NCBI GenBank assembly: GCA_964538515.1
Contig: CAZIEW010000021.1
Location: 3,283-67,282, forward strand
Source: CALBZH01 sp964538515
GTDB lineage: Bacteria > Desulfobacterota > Syntrophobacteria > Syntrophobacterales > Syntrophobacteraceae
Length of the DNA stretch: 64,000 nt
Direction of reading: 5' to 3'
Of the stretch, positions 25,638-34,353 are shown one piece after another; positions within the stretch are counted from its first letter, which is position 1; each line of letters opens with the position of its first letter. The notes beneath the pieces are model-generated. The model made no database searches. It had not been told where the DNA came from and worked only from the letters and a program-made list of their open reading frames with translations. A program made the position numbers and the translations under genes.

Positions 25638-26435
25638 TCAGAGGAACAGAAGCAGACTCAACGCCATGATGGCCATGCCCCCCATGAGGCCATAAACGGC
25701 GACGTGTCCTTGACCGTATTCCTTGGCCGCCGGAAAGAGCTCGTCGATCGAGATGAACACCATGATCCCGGCGACCGAGGCGAATACGCTCCCAAAGATC
25801 ACGGGGGAATAATAGGTCCGGAGAATAGCGTATCCGATCAAGGCGCCAAGCGGCTCAGACATGCCGGAGAGAAACGAGAGCCAAAAGGCTTTTTTGCGGC
25901 TCCCCGTCGCGAAATAAATCGGCACAGACACGGAGATGCCCTCGGGGATATTGTGCAATGCAATCGCAAGGGTGATCGGAACACCAATGGAGGGATCCGT
26001 CAAGGCGGCGACAAAGGTGGCCAATCCCTCGGGAAAGTTGTGGATTGCGATGGCCAGGGCTGCGAGCCTGCCCATGCGCTCCAGCTTGCCATTGGAGTCT
26101 CCGGGATTGGTAAGAATGCTCCTTGCCTCGTGGGGGTTCTCGTAGGACGGAACCAACCGATCCACGGTCGCTATGGCTGCCATGCCTCCCAAGAAGGCGG
26201 CCACGGTCAGCCAGGCCCCTTGAGTCGCGCCGAGCTCTGTTGTCAGTTGCTCCTGTGCCTTCCGAAAGATCTCCACGAAAGACACGTAGATCATGACACC
26301 GGCTGAGAATCCCAGCGCCCCCGAAAGGAATGTCTTGTTGGTCCGCTTGGCAAGAAGCGCAATCGCGCTGCCGATTCCCGTGGAAAGACCGGCAACGGCG
26401 GTAAGCAGGAAGGCAAAAGGAACACTGTCATTCAT
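25638..26435 (-). CDS. zupT: ZIP-family divalent metal transporter (ZupT-like)
   Basis: A 265-residue polytopic membrane protein with about eight hydrophobic segments. The metal-binding helices carry AIAIHNFPEGLATFVAAL and AIALHNIPEGISVSVPIY, the two HNxPEG motifs of the ZIP family, as in ZupT. It imports Zn or other divalent metals. The ATG at 26435 is chosen over an upstream in-frame ATG because the first membrane segment (FAFLLTAVAGLSTGIGSA) begins right after it, as in homologues. It lies 66 bases downstream of the hydrolase gene, in the same direction. Confidence 0.9.
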   Translation of the reverse strand: MNDSVPFAFLLTAVAGLSTGIGSAIALLAKRTNKTFLSGALGFSAGVMIYVSFVEIFRKAQEQLTTELGATQGAWLTVAAFLGGMAAIATVDRLVPSYENPHEARSILTNPGDSNGKLERMGRLAALAIAIHNFPEGLATFVAALTDPSIGVPITLAIALHNIPEGISVSVPIYFATGSRKKAFWLSFLSGMSEPLGALIGYAILRTYYSPVIFGSVFASVAGIMVFISIDELFPAAKEYGQGHVAVYGLMGGMAIMALSLLLFL

Positions 26436-26500
26436 TTTCCGGTTCCGTTTAGCGCTCGGTGCGCAAGACCGGATCCATGGACCCCATCTCTGCTCCTCAT

Positions 26501-27250
26501 TCAATCACGTGGCATGGCTTCATCGAATCGGTTCGGTAGCAGGCCCGCCTCCCGGAGCCAGTCCACGCTCGCGTCAATGGCCAGCTGCCGGCACATCGGA
26601 TCAGTCAACCGATGGTCCCCGTGCTCCAGCAGCAGGAGGCGCTTGGGCTCGCCAAGCTTCTCATAGATACGCATCGCATCTTCCCAGGGAACGGTCTCAT
26701 CCTGCTGCCCGTGAACGACCATCAGACCGGATACGGGACTCAGGTCGCTTAAGCTCATCGGACTTCCGAAACCTTCGAATCCGCAGAGCTTCTGGCGTGC
26801 CGGCTCGGAGCTTTGCAAGGAAGCCTGGACTCCGTACAAGGAAAATGGGGTGGCCCAGCACGCGGCGGCCTTGATGGGGTAAGCTTGCAGCCCGGCACAG
26901 ATGAGCGCAAGGTAGCCCCCCATACTGGAGCCGATCAGTCCCATCGTACCGTCTGCCCACGGTTGTTCGAGAACATAATCCAGGACTCCATGGAGGTCTT
27001 TCAGGCGGGCGTTCAGAAGGGGTCCGGGACGGTGACCGCTCTCCCCGCAGCCCGAGAAGTCAAACCGCACCACTGCACATCCTTCATCGCACAGACGTTC
27101 CCCGATTGAAGCAAACTTCGTGCTGTCCTTGTGACTCAAGAGCCCATGACAGCAGACGACGACAGGAGCCGGAACTCGAGCCGGGAGGTGCATGAGGCAG
27201 GCGATCGTGACCGCCCCAACAGGAAGATCAATACGAAAAACGCCGGTCAT
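26501..27250 (-). CDS. Alpha/beta hydrolase (serine hydrolase)
   Basis: A 249-residue alpha/beta hydrolase of the dienelactone-hydrolase/prolyl-oligopeptidase-like group. The oxyanion region is VVVCCHGLLSHKDS, the nucleophile elbow GSSMGG (Ser109), the acid GQQDE (Asp184) and the base HGDH (His213). There is no signal peptide, so it is cytoplasmic. The substrate is unknown; family members act on esters, lactones or acyl-peptides. It is upstream of the zupT-like gene on the same strand. Confidence 0.85.
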   Translation of the reverse strand: MTGVFRIDLPVGAVTIACLMHLPARVPAPVVVCCHGLLSHKDSTKFASIGERLCDEGCAVVRFDFSGCGESGHRPGPLLNARLKDLHGVLDYVLEQPWADGTMGLIGSSMGGYLALICAGLQAYPIKAAACWATPFSLYGVQASLQSSEPARQKLCGFEGFGSPMSLSDLSPVSGLMVVHGQQDETVPWEDAMRIYEKLGEPKRLLLLEHGDHRLTDPMCRQLAIDASVDWLREAGLLPNRFDEAMPRD

Positions 27251-27303
27251 GAAGTGAGCGCCCCCGTTCTCAGGCAGACTTGATGGTGGACTCCTGCAGC
27301 GGC

Positions 27304-27400
27304 TGTTCCGTCAAAGAAGTTTTGCCGGGCAAGAGAAAACCCCCAACCCCCTCGAGGAGGGAATCAAAGGGGGGTACCTTGCGAAACACAGATGACAGAG
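27304..27400 (-). repeat. Palindromic MITE-like repeat, copy B
   Basis: It shares 30 identical bases with copy A (27307-27336 against 6775-6804), then a GC-rich inverted repeat around CCCCCTCGAGGAGGG and the tail GCGAAACA...GACAGAG. It abuts the stop codon of the RND transporter gene (27403), so it may act as a 3' hairpin for that minus-strand transcript. Confidence 0.78.
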
Positions 27401-27402
27401 TA

Positions 27403-30400
27403 TCAGGAGATTGACGTCGGAGCCAGAGTTGAACCGTCTGCCTCCCGCTTGCCAAACAGCCGCCGAATGAAGCTTTGCAGACTATCCATGTAAACGTACA
27501 CGACAGGAGTGATGTACAGCGTCAGCACTTGGGACAGGAGCAACCCTCCGACCACGGCCAGCCCCAAGGGGCGTCTGGCTTCGGCTCCCGCCCCGATTCC
27601 GAGGGCGATGGGCAGCGTTCCCATGAGGGCCGCCATGGTCGTCATCATGATCGGTCGAAACCTCAGGATGCAGCCTTCGTAGATGGCTTCCAAGGGTTGC
27701 TTCCCCTGCTCGCGCTGGGCCTGCAGCGCGAAGTCGATCATCATGATGGCGTTCTTCTTCACGATTCCAATGAGCATGATGATGCCCACGAAAGCATAAA
27801 CGCTCAGGTCGACGCCGAACAGCTTCAGTGTGAGAAGAGCGCCCACACCGGCGGACGGCAGCCCGGAAAGGATCGTCAAAGGGTGGATAAAGCTTTCGTA
27901 GAGAATTCCGAGGACAAGATAAATGACCAGGACGGCCATGATCAGCAAGAGCCACAGGCCTTTCAGAGAAGCCTGAAACTGCTGGGCGGTTCCTTGAAAT
28001 CCAGCCGTGATGGTGCCTGGCAGGCGAAGCTCCCTCACCGACTTTTCGATCGCGGTCACCGCATGACCGAGCGCAAGCCCGGGCGCCAAGTTGAATGAGA
28101 GGGTCACCGAGGGAAATTGACCGCTGTGGTTCACCGTCAGAGGTCCAACGCGCGGGGTGATCTTGGCGATGGTCTCCAGCGGGACTAGACGATCGTTCCC
28201 CGATCGAACATAAAGCATCGAAAGGGATTCGGGCGATTTTTGGTATTCCGGCAGCAGCTCAAGAATGACCTTGAACTGGTTGGTGGGCGTGTAAATCGTC
28301 GAAATCTGCCGGGTCCCATAGGCGTTGTAGAGGGTATTCTCGATCTGCTCGGCCGTGACTCCCACTGCCAACGCCTTGTCCCGGTCGATATTCACAAGGA
28401 TCTCCGGGTTCGTGATCTGCAAATCACTGGTCACATCCTGGAGTCCCTCAATTTCCCGCAAGCGGGCCTCGATGACGGGCGCCCAATAGTAGAGCTCCGT
28501 CGTATCGGGGCCTTGGAGCGTGTATTGATAAAGGCCTTTGGCCATGCGCGCGCCAAGCTGAATGGCGGGCGGATTCTGAAAATTCACCTTGATTCCCGGA
28601 ACGGTGGAAACCTTGCCTCGAAGCCGTTGAATCACCTGGTCCGCATTGTCCGCGCGCTCCTCACGCGGCTTCAGATGGATGACCAAACGCCCCGAGTTGC
28701 TGGTGATGGACGGCCCTCCTGCTCCCACCACGGACATGAATCCCTCGACGGCAGGATCTTCCTGGATGATCGCCGCGACGGCTTTCTGGTACTCCACCAT
28801 GGCTCCAAATGAAGTTCCCTGAGCGGTCTCGGTGTTCCCCGTGACAAGGCCCGAATCCTGACTCGGAATAAAGTCCTTGGGAACAATGACGAAGAGATAG
28901 ACGGTCAAAATAATCAGGGCAAACGAGACCAGCAGCGTGACGATCCTTGCCTTCAGCACCCATCGCAGGCTCACGTCATAGGCCTGTAACATCCCGTCGA
29001 AAAATCGCTCGGAAACCTGGTAGAAACGTCCATGCCGCTCGCTGGCGTGAGACTTCAAAATCCTGCTGCACATCATCGGCGACAGCGTCAGGGACACGAA
29101 TCCCGACACCAGGATGGCCGCCCCGATGGTCACCGCAAACTCGTGGAAGAGCCGCCCCAGAACTCCCCCCATGAACAGCAGAGGAATGAACACAGCCGCC
29201 AGGGACAGCGTCATGGAGATGATGGTGAACCCGATCTCCCGAGCCCCGTCGAGCGCCGCCTCCAGGCGACCTTTCCCCATTTCCATGTGGCGGACAATGT
29301 TTTCAAGCATCACGATGGCGTCGTCCACAACGAAGCCAACGCACAGGGTCAGGGCCATCATGGAAAGATTGTCCAGGCTGTACCCGCACACATACATCAC
29401 GGCGAACGTTCCGATGATGGACATGGGCAAGGCTAGCGTCGGAATCAGGGTCGCCGAAAGATTCCGCAGGAACAGAAAGATGACCAGGATGACCAGCGCG
29501 ACGCTCAAGTACAGGGTGAGCTCGACGTCTTCTATGGAGGCGCGGATCGACTGGGACCGGTCGTAATGGATGCTCAGATCAATGGAAGCAGGCAGTTGAG
29601 CTAAAAACGTCGGCATCAGCCGTTTGATGGCATCCACGACCTCGACGGTATTTGTTCCCGGCTGGCGCTGAATCGCCAGCATGATCGCCCTTGAGCCATT
29701 ATACCAGTTGGCCACCTTGTCATTTTCCACGCTGTCGATCACGCGGCCGAGATCCTGCAAACGGACGGGTGACCCGTCGCGGTAGGCCACGATGAGAGGG
29801 CGATAAGAGGCAGCTTCAGTGAGCTGACCGGTTGCCTGAACCGTGAACGCCTGGTGTTGTCCGTAGAGCGTCCCGGTCGGGATATTGACATTGCTCTTGG
29901 AGACCGCTTTTTCAACATCCTCCAGACCGATCCCCAAGGTAGAAAGCGACTGGGGGTTCAGCTGGACCCGGACTGCGTACTTCTGGGCGCCGTAAATGAG
30001 CACCTGCGCCACCCCGTTGATCATGGAAATGCGCTGCGCCATGAGCGTGTCGGCATATTCATGGACGGTCGACAAAGGGAGAATCTTGGAGCTGACCGCA
30101 ATGTAGAAGATAGGCTGGTCTGCGGGGTTGACCTTCCTGAAGCTCGGCGGGGTCGGCATGTCGGCCGGCAGCAACCGTTGCGCCTTGGCAATGGCCGTCT
30201 GCACATCCTGCGCAGCGGCGTCGAGATCCCGGCTCATGGAAAACTGGAGGGTGATCCGCGACAGGCCAAGGGCATTCGTGGACGACATGGAATCCAGACC
30301 GGCGATCGTCGAAAACTCGCGCTCCAAAGGGGTCGCGACGGACGAAGCCATGGTCTCCGGGCTGGACCCCGGTAGTGTCGCGGAAACCTCGATCGTCGGG

Positions 30401-30525
30401 AAGTCCACGTTCGGAAGCTCGCTCACGGGCAACATGCGGTAGGCCATGATCCCGAACAGCAGGATTCCCAGCATGATCAGCGTGGTGGTCACAGGGCGAC
30501 GGATGAAGAGGGCGGAGAGGCTCAC
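27403..30525 (-). CDS. RND (HAE1/AcrB-type) multidrug efflux transporter
   Basis: A 1040-residue inner-membrane RND pump. The N-terminus LIRRPVTTTLIMLGILLFG, the proton-relay helix segment LCVGFVVDDAIVMLENIVRH (Asp-Asp of TM4) and the duplicated two-lobe layout are typical of MdtB/MdtC- or AcrB-like pumps. It would export drugs or other amphiphiles with proton import. Its start overlaps the end of the adaptor gene by four bases (30522-30525). The outer-membrane partner is encoded separately at 34354, beyond motAB. The exact substrate cannot be told. Confidence 0.93.
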   Translation of the reverse strand: MSLSALFIRRPVTTTLIMLGILLFGIMAYRMLPVSELPNVDFPTIEVSATLPGSSPETMASSVATPLEREFSTIAGLDSMSSTNALGLSRITLQFSMSRDLDAAAQDVQTAIAKAQRLLPADMPTPPSFRKVNPADQPIFYIAVSSKILPLSTVHEYADTLMAQRISMINGVAQVLIYGAQKYAVRVQLNPQSLSTLGIGLEDVEKAVSKSNVNIPTGTLYGQHQAFTVQATGQLTEAASYRPLIVAYRDGSPVRLQDLGRVIDSVENDKVANWYNGSRAIMLAIQRQPGTNTVEVVDAIKRLMPTFLAQLPASIDLSIHYDRSQSIRASIEDVELTLYLSVALVILVIFLFLRNLSATLIPTLALPMSIIGTFAVMYVCGYSLDNLSMMALTLCVGFVVDDAIVMLENIVRHMEMGKGRLEAALDGAREIGFTIISMTLSLAAVFIPLLFMGGVLGRLFHEFAVTIGAAILVSGFVSLTLSPMMCSRILKSHASERHGRFYQVSERFFDGMLQAYDVSLRWVLKARIVTLLVSFALIILTVYLFVIVPKDFIPSQDSGLVTGNTETAQGTSFGAMVEYQKAVAAIIQEDPAVEGFMSVVGAGGPSITSNSGRLVIHLKPREERADNADQVIQRLRGKVSTVPGIKVNFQNPPAIQLGARMAKGLYQYTLQGPDTTELYYWAPVIEARLREIEGLQDVTSDLQITNPEILVNIDRDKALAVGVTAEQIENTLYNAYGTRQISTIYTPTNQFKVILELLPEYQKSPESLSMLYVRSGNDRLVPLETIAKITPRVGPLTVNHSGQFPSVTLSFNLAPGLALGHAVTAIEKSVRELRLPGTITAGFQGTAQQFQASLKGLWLLLIMAVLVIYLVLGILYESFIHPLTILSGLPSAGVGALLTLKLFGVDLSVYAFVGIIMLIGIVKKNAIMMIDFALQAQREQGKQPLEAIYEGCILRFRPIMMTTMAALMGTLPIALGIGAGAEARRPLGLAVVGGLLLSQVLTLYITPVVYVYMDSLQSFIRRLFGKREADGSTLAPTSIS

Positions 30526-31817
30526 GGTCGACCGCTCTCCCCGGCTTGGTCGCTGCTTTCCACAATCTTGACAAGGCTTCCCGGAGCGAGACGGAGCTGA
30601 CCTTCTGCAACGACCTTCTCGCCTGGTCGAGCGCCCTTTTCGATGATCACCTCCCCGTCCACCTGCCGCCCCACCTTAACGAGTCGATACTCCACCGTCG
30701 AGTCCGCCTTGACCACGTACACGTACTGCCCCTCCTGCCCCGTCTGGACGGAATGGGCGGGGAGCACCACGGCACCCGCCTGGCTTCCGAGAGTCAGACT
30801 CACGCTCACGAACTGCCCGGGCCAGAGGGCTTTGGTCTCGTTGGGAAACGTGGCTTTGAGCTGAATCGTCCCGGTTGTGGCATTGACGGTATTGTCGATG
30901 AAGGTGAGCTCCCCTTTGGTCGGGAGACACTGCTCTCCAGATGCCGTCACGCAGACCTCGAGCACCCTTTCGGCCATGCTCCGCTTCACATCCGCCAGGT
31001 TCTGCTCCGGAACGGAGAACGAGACATTGATGGGATTCACCTGGTTGATGGTCACGATGGGCTTTTCCGTATCTACCGCTTTGATGATGTTACCCGCATG
31101 AACCATCAGGCTCCCGGTGTACCCCGTGATGGGGGATCGGATGCTGGTGTAGCGCAGCTCAAGGCGAGCGTTCTCCACGGCGGCCTCGTCGGCCTTGACC
31201 GTGGCCTCCAGAGCCGCCGCATTGGCGACCACCTGGTCGTACTGCTCCTCGGCGACATACCCCTTCTTGACGACGGCCGCATAGCGCTCGGCCTGCTTGC
31301 GGGCATTCGTGAGCTGCGCCCGGCTCTTGGCAAGGTTCGCTTCCATCTGCTTCAAGCGCGCCTCAAACGGACGGGGGTCGATTGTGAAGAGCATATCCCC
31401 CTTCTTCACTTCCTGCCCTTCCTTGAAATGAACGGCTGTCAGCTCCCCGGATACCTGGGCTTTGATGGAGACCGTCGCGTACGCTTCGACGTTCCCCACC
31501 GCACGCAGTTGGACGGGCACCGTGCGCTCGACGGCCGTGCTGATCGTAACCGGTACCGCAATGGTTCGACGAACGTCTTCGATCCTGGACTTGGCCGGCT
31601 CCTCCCTGGTGCACCCCGCCACCAGTCCCAGCAGGATAACCAAGACCGTAAGCCAGCCACCCACGCGGATCGACCCGGCTGCAACCCAACAGTGCGAGCA
31701 CCGGCAAACCGCCAACCCCGTGCAACCGGTCCAATGTGCAAATGCTTGTCGTAGCGTGGCAAATCGAGGATTCATTGTGCGGGGCAAGAGCTCTTGAGGC
31801 CCCGGGACTCGATGCAT
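30522..31817 (-). CDS. RND periplasmic adaptor (membrane fusion protein)
   Basis: A 431-residue MdtA/AcrA-like adaptor. A hydrophobic segment ends in the lipobox LLGLVAGC, suggesting a lipid-anchored protein. Then come the barrel-sandwich halves (GNVEAYATVSIKAQVSGELT, SPITGYTGSLMVHAGNII), a coiled-coil hairpin (about 140-200) and the beta-barrel (LWPGQFVSVSLTLG). The ATG at 31817 has AAGGG about nine bases upstream; an ATG at 31775 is an alternative, and either leaves a long N-terminal tail before the lipobox. It is translationally coupled to the pump gene. Confidence 0.9.
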   Translation of the reverse strand: MHRVPGPQELLPRTMNPRFATLRQAFAHWTGCTGLAVCRCSHCWVAAGSIRVGGWLTVLVILLGLVAGCTREEPAKSRIEDVRRTIAVPVTISTAVERTVPVQLRAVGNVEAYATVSIKAQVSGELTAVHFKEGQEVKKGDMLFTIDPRPFEARLKQMEANLAKSRAQLTNARKQAERYAAVVKKGYVAEEQYDQVVANAAALEATVKADEAAVENARLELRYTSIRSPITGYTGSLMVHAGNIIKAVDTEKPIVTINQVNPINVSFSVPEQNLADVKRSMAERVLEVCVTASGEQCLPTKGELTFIDNTVNATTGTIQLKATFPNETKALWPGQFVSVSLTLGSQAGAVVLPAHSVQTGQEGQYVYVVKADSTVEYRLVKVGRQVDGEVIIEKGARPGEKVVAEGQLRLAPGSLVKIVESSDQAGESGRP

Positions 31818-32098
31818 GGTATTAAACCCTTCGTGTTCTGGGCCTGCACATCAACTGAGGAGCTTCGTAAACGAGCGATGATTTCGTCATCCCGAAAGCA
31901 AAGCCACGACAGGATACATGGAGGCGGTGGCTTTGACGAGGCCGAAATTTAACCCAAGACAGCCAGGGATATCAAGGAGGGCGAACCGGCAGGGCCGCCT
32001 TCGGGCGGCGGGATGAGTAACTTGGGGGTCAGCGAAGGCATCTCGACTCAAAGCCGGCTGCCCACGGTTCCAACCGTCCCGCAACCGAGCGCTCTCAA
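31818..32098. other. 281-base gap holding a hairpin
   Basis: No gene is seen. GGCAGGGCCGCCTTCGGGCGGCGGGATG (about 31990-32017) contains GCCGCC-TTC-GGGCGGC-type stem sequence. It may be a terminator or repeat after motB. Confidence 0.35.
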
Positions 32099-32923
32099 TC
32101 ACGAGGCGGCCGGAGATTTCCAAACCCAGTCATAGGGATCCGATGGCTTCTGCTTCTTCTTGTTGTAGAGAAAGATGATGCTGACACGGCGGTTTCTGGG
32201 GTCTTCCGGACTCTCGCGGAAAAGGGGCTCCCGATTGGCAAACCCCACTACGCGTGCGATCCGGGTTGGGTCAAAGCCATCCAGCTCAAGCTCCTTGCGC
32301 GCCGCGCACGCCCTCATCGACGACAGCTCCCAATTGCCCATCTGCTCGTTCTTTGACGGCGACGCGTCCGTGTGGCCCTCGAGAACGATCTTGTTGGGGA
32401 GCCGCTTCATCGTTGATGCGATGGTCCGCAGAATCCTCTTCCCGGTTTCGGTCATCTGGTAGCTTCCCGGAGGAAACACGACATTCTCAGGGGTGTCGAA
32501 GATCTGGATCCGGACTCCCATATCGGAGAGATCGACCAAGACGTTGGATGCCGTGCTGCCGGAGCCCTTCAGCGCCTGCTGCAGTTCCGTCGCGATCTGC
32601 CCTTTGAGCTCCTCATCCGTCACCCCGGTCTGAGAGGCCTGCCCGGTCTCGTAATACTCTTCCCCTCCGGTCTGGGACATGGCATTGAAGCCGCCGTTCT
32701 GCATGAACGATTGCCCCCCCTGTTCGAATAAACTGAAATTTTTGAAATAGAGGGCCATCACGGCCCGTTTTTCAGGGGAGACCATGGAGAGCAGCCACAT
32801 CACCAGGAAAAAGGCCATCATGGCAGTCATGAAATCGGCGAACGCCACCTTCCAGCTACCGCCGTGATGACCGCCGCCCTTGTTGATGCGCTTGATGACG
32901 ATGACTTTCTTCTTCTCGTCCAT
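32099..32923 (-). CDS. motB: MotB flagellar stator protein
   Basis: A 274-residue MotB. A short cytoplasmic basic N-terminus leads to the single membrane helix VAFADFMTAMMAFFLVMWLL with the proton-accepting Asp30. A plug/linker region follows, then an OmpA-like peptidoglycan-binding domain (about 140-260, KIVLEGHTDAS and LSSMRACAARKEL). The motA stop and motB start share a base (TAATG), so translation is coupled. No flagellar structural genes are in the window. Confidence 0.93.
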   Translation of the reverse strand: MDEKKKVIVIKRINKGGGHHGGSWKVAFADFMTAMMAFFLVMWLLSMVSPEKRAVMALYFKNFSLFEQGGQSFMQNGGFNAMSQTGGEEYYETGQASQTGVTDEELKGQIATELQQALKGSGSTASNVLVDLSDMGVRIQIFDTPENVVFPPGSYQMTETGKRILRTIASTMKRLPNKIVLEGHTDASPSKNEQMGNWELSSMRACAARKELELDGFDPTRIARVVGFANREPLFRESPEDPRNRRVSIIFLYNKKKQKPSDPYDWVWKSPAAS

Positions 32924-33780
32924 TATCCCTTGGATTTCTTAATGAGCTGCTCGAGCTCGACGAAAGAGGGACGCAGCTCAGCGGGGACCACCCGCCTGCC
33001 GAATTCTACAGCCATTTGAGGCGAAGGGCTGTTCACGAACGCCAGTAAGGCCACTTTCACCACGTTGAGATATTCTTTGTCCTCACTGGCGAGGTTCTCC
33101 AGGTTCTTTGACATCGGACCGACAAACCCGTAGCACACCAGCACGCCCAGGAAGGTCCCCACCAGCGCGGCGCCGATGTGATGCCCGAGGACTTCAGGGG
33201 GCTGATCCAGCTGGCCCATGGTGATGACGATCCCGAGCACGGCGGCGACGATGCCGAGACCAGGTAATGAATCGGCCGTGTTGGAAATCGCGTGTGCGGG
33301 AATGAGGGCCTCCTCGTGATGGGCTTCGATCTCGTAATCCAAAAGGTTCGCAAGCTCATGGGCATCGATGTCCATGATGGTCAAGGTCCGAAGCGTATCC
33401 GCCAGGAAGTCCAGGGCATGGTGGTTGTGGAGGAACTTCGGATACTTTTTGAAGATCTCACTGCTCTCCGGGGCGTCGATGTCGCTTTCAATCGACACGA
33501 GACCCTCCTTGCGAATCTTGAAGAAGATCTCATTCAGCAGCAGGAGGACTTCCTCATAATCCGGTCGTCCGTATGCCTTGCCGGCAAAAAGCCTGCCGAT
33601 GCTGCCGACCGTGGCCTTGATGATCTTGAGGGGCGAGGCAATCACGAAGCTCCCGAGGGCAGCCCCGAAGATGATGACCAGCTCCGCCGGCTGCCAAAGC
33701 ACCGAGAGATTCCCGTGCCCCATGAGGTAGCCGCCAATCACGCAGCCCAATACGATGCAGATCCCAATCGCCGCAAACAT
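32923..33780 (-). CDS. motA: MotA flagellar stator protein
   Basis: A 285-residue MotA with four membrane segments: two near the N-terminus (IGICIVLGCVIGGYLMG, PAELVIIFGAALGSFVIA) and two around residues 165-220 (GLGIVAAVLGIVITMG, LVGTFLGVLVCYGFVG). The conserved prolines (LPGLGIV) and the cytoplasmic loop are present. It forms the ion channel with MotB and drives the flagellar rotor. It is preceded by a PilZ gene nine bases upstream, a likely c-di-GMP brake or regulator. Confidence 0.94.
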   Translation of the reverse strand: MFAAIGICIVLGCVIGGYLMGHGNLSVLWQPAELVIIFGAALGSFVIASPLKIIKATVGSIGRLFAGKAYGRPDYEEVLLLLNEIFFKIRKEGLVSIESDIDAPESSEIFKKYPKFLHNHHALDFLADTLRTLTIMDIDAHELANLLDYEIEAHHEEALIPAHAISNTADSLPGLGIVAAVLGIVITMGQLDQPPEVLGHHIGAALVGTFLGVLVCYGFVGPMSKNLENLASEDKEYLNVVKVALLAFVNSPSPQMAVEFGRRVVPAELRPSFVELEQLIKKSKG

Positions 33781-33789
33781 TGAGGACGG

Positions 33790-34326
33790 CTACAGCCTCC
33801 GTTGTTTTCTGATGCATTCACGTTGTTTTTCAAAAACAAACTTAACAATTTTCTCTCTGATATCTTCGTCTATGATTGTATATTTGACCGAAACATTAAA
33901 TCTGTGATCGGAAAGCTTTTGAACACGAACAACGTCTCCATAAACGTACAGAATACAATCGCTCAAGTAGGGAAGGATCAGTCTTAGCTCCACCGTTTCA
34001 TTAATCTCGTACTGCTCATCAGATTCGAAGCTCAGACCATTTCCACTGATGTTCACTTTTGTTGTTTGCAAGGCCGGGCCGTCAGGTCCTTGCATGTTCA
34101 AGATGTTGAGAATCGTATCCAGCTTATTGTTGATGATACGCATGCATTCGGCTAGAACGCGGTCTTCTAAGTCAGGGATTGGTTGCGAGAGATTGCCCAT
34201 GCATTCATTGGAAGTCCTGGACCTGAGCTCCATCCTTTCTTCGGCAGGCACTACCCGAACCTGAAGCGGCAAATAGGCATCGACTCTGGAATACTCCCTG
34301 GCTTTCCGATACTTTTCGTCTTCCAT
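33790..34326 (-). CDS. PilZ-domain protein co-located with motAB, AT-rich
   Basis: A 178-residue protein with a helical N-terminal part (about 1-85) and a PilZ-like C-terminal domain: TTKVNISGNGLSFES matches the N/DxSxxG motif, while the RxxxR element is weak. PilZ domains bind c-di-GMP. The ATG at 34326 has AGGGA eight bases upstream. It lies nine bases before motA, so all three genes probably form one transcript. The 3' half is markedly AT-rich: by direct count 33841-33960 is about 34% GC, against roughly 60% in the window. Confidence 0.7.
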   Translation of the reverse strand: MEDEKYRKAREYSRVDAYLPLQVRVVPAEERMELRSRTSNECMGNLSQPIPDLEDRVLAECMRIINNKLDTILNILNMQGPDGPALQTTKVNISGNGLSFESDEQYEINETVELRLILPYLSDCILYVYGDVVRVQKLSDHRFNVSVKYTIIDEDIREKIVKFVFEKQRECIRKQRRL

Positions 34327-34353
34327 AAACAGGGTCCCTGCGCTGCGCACCCG

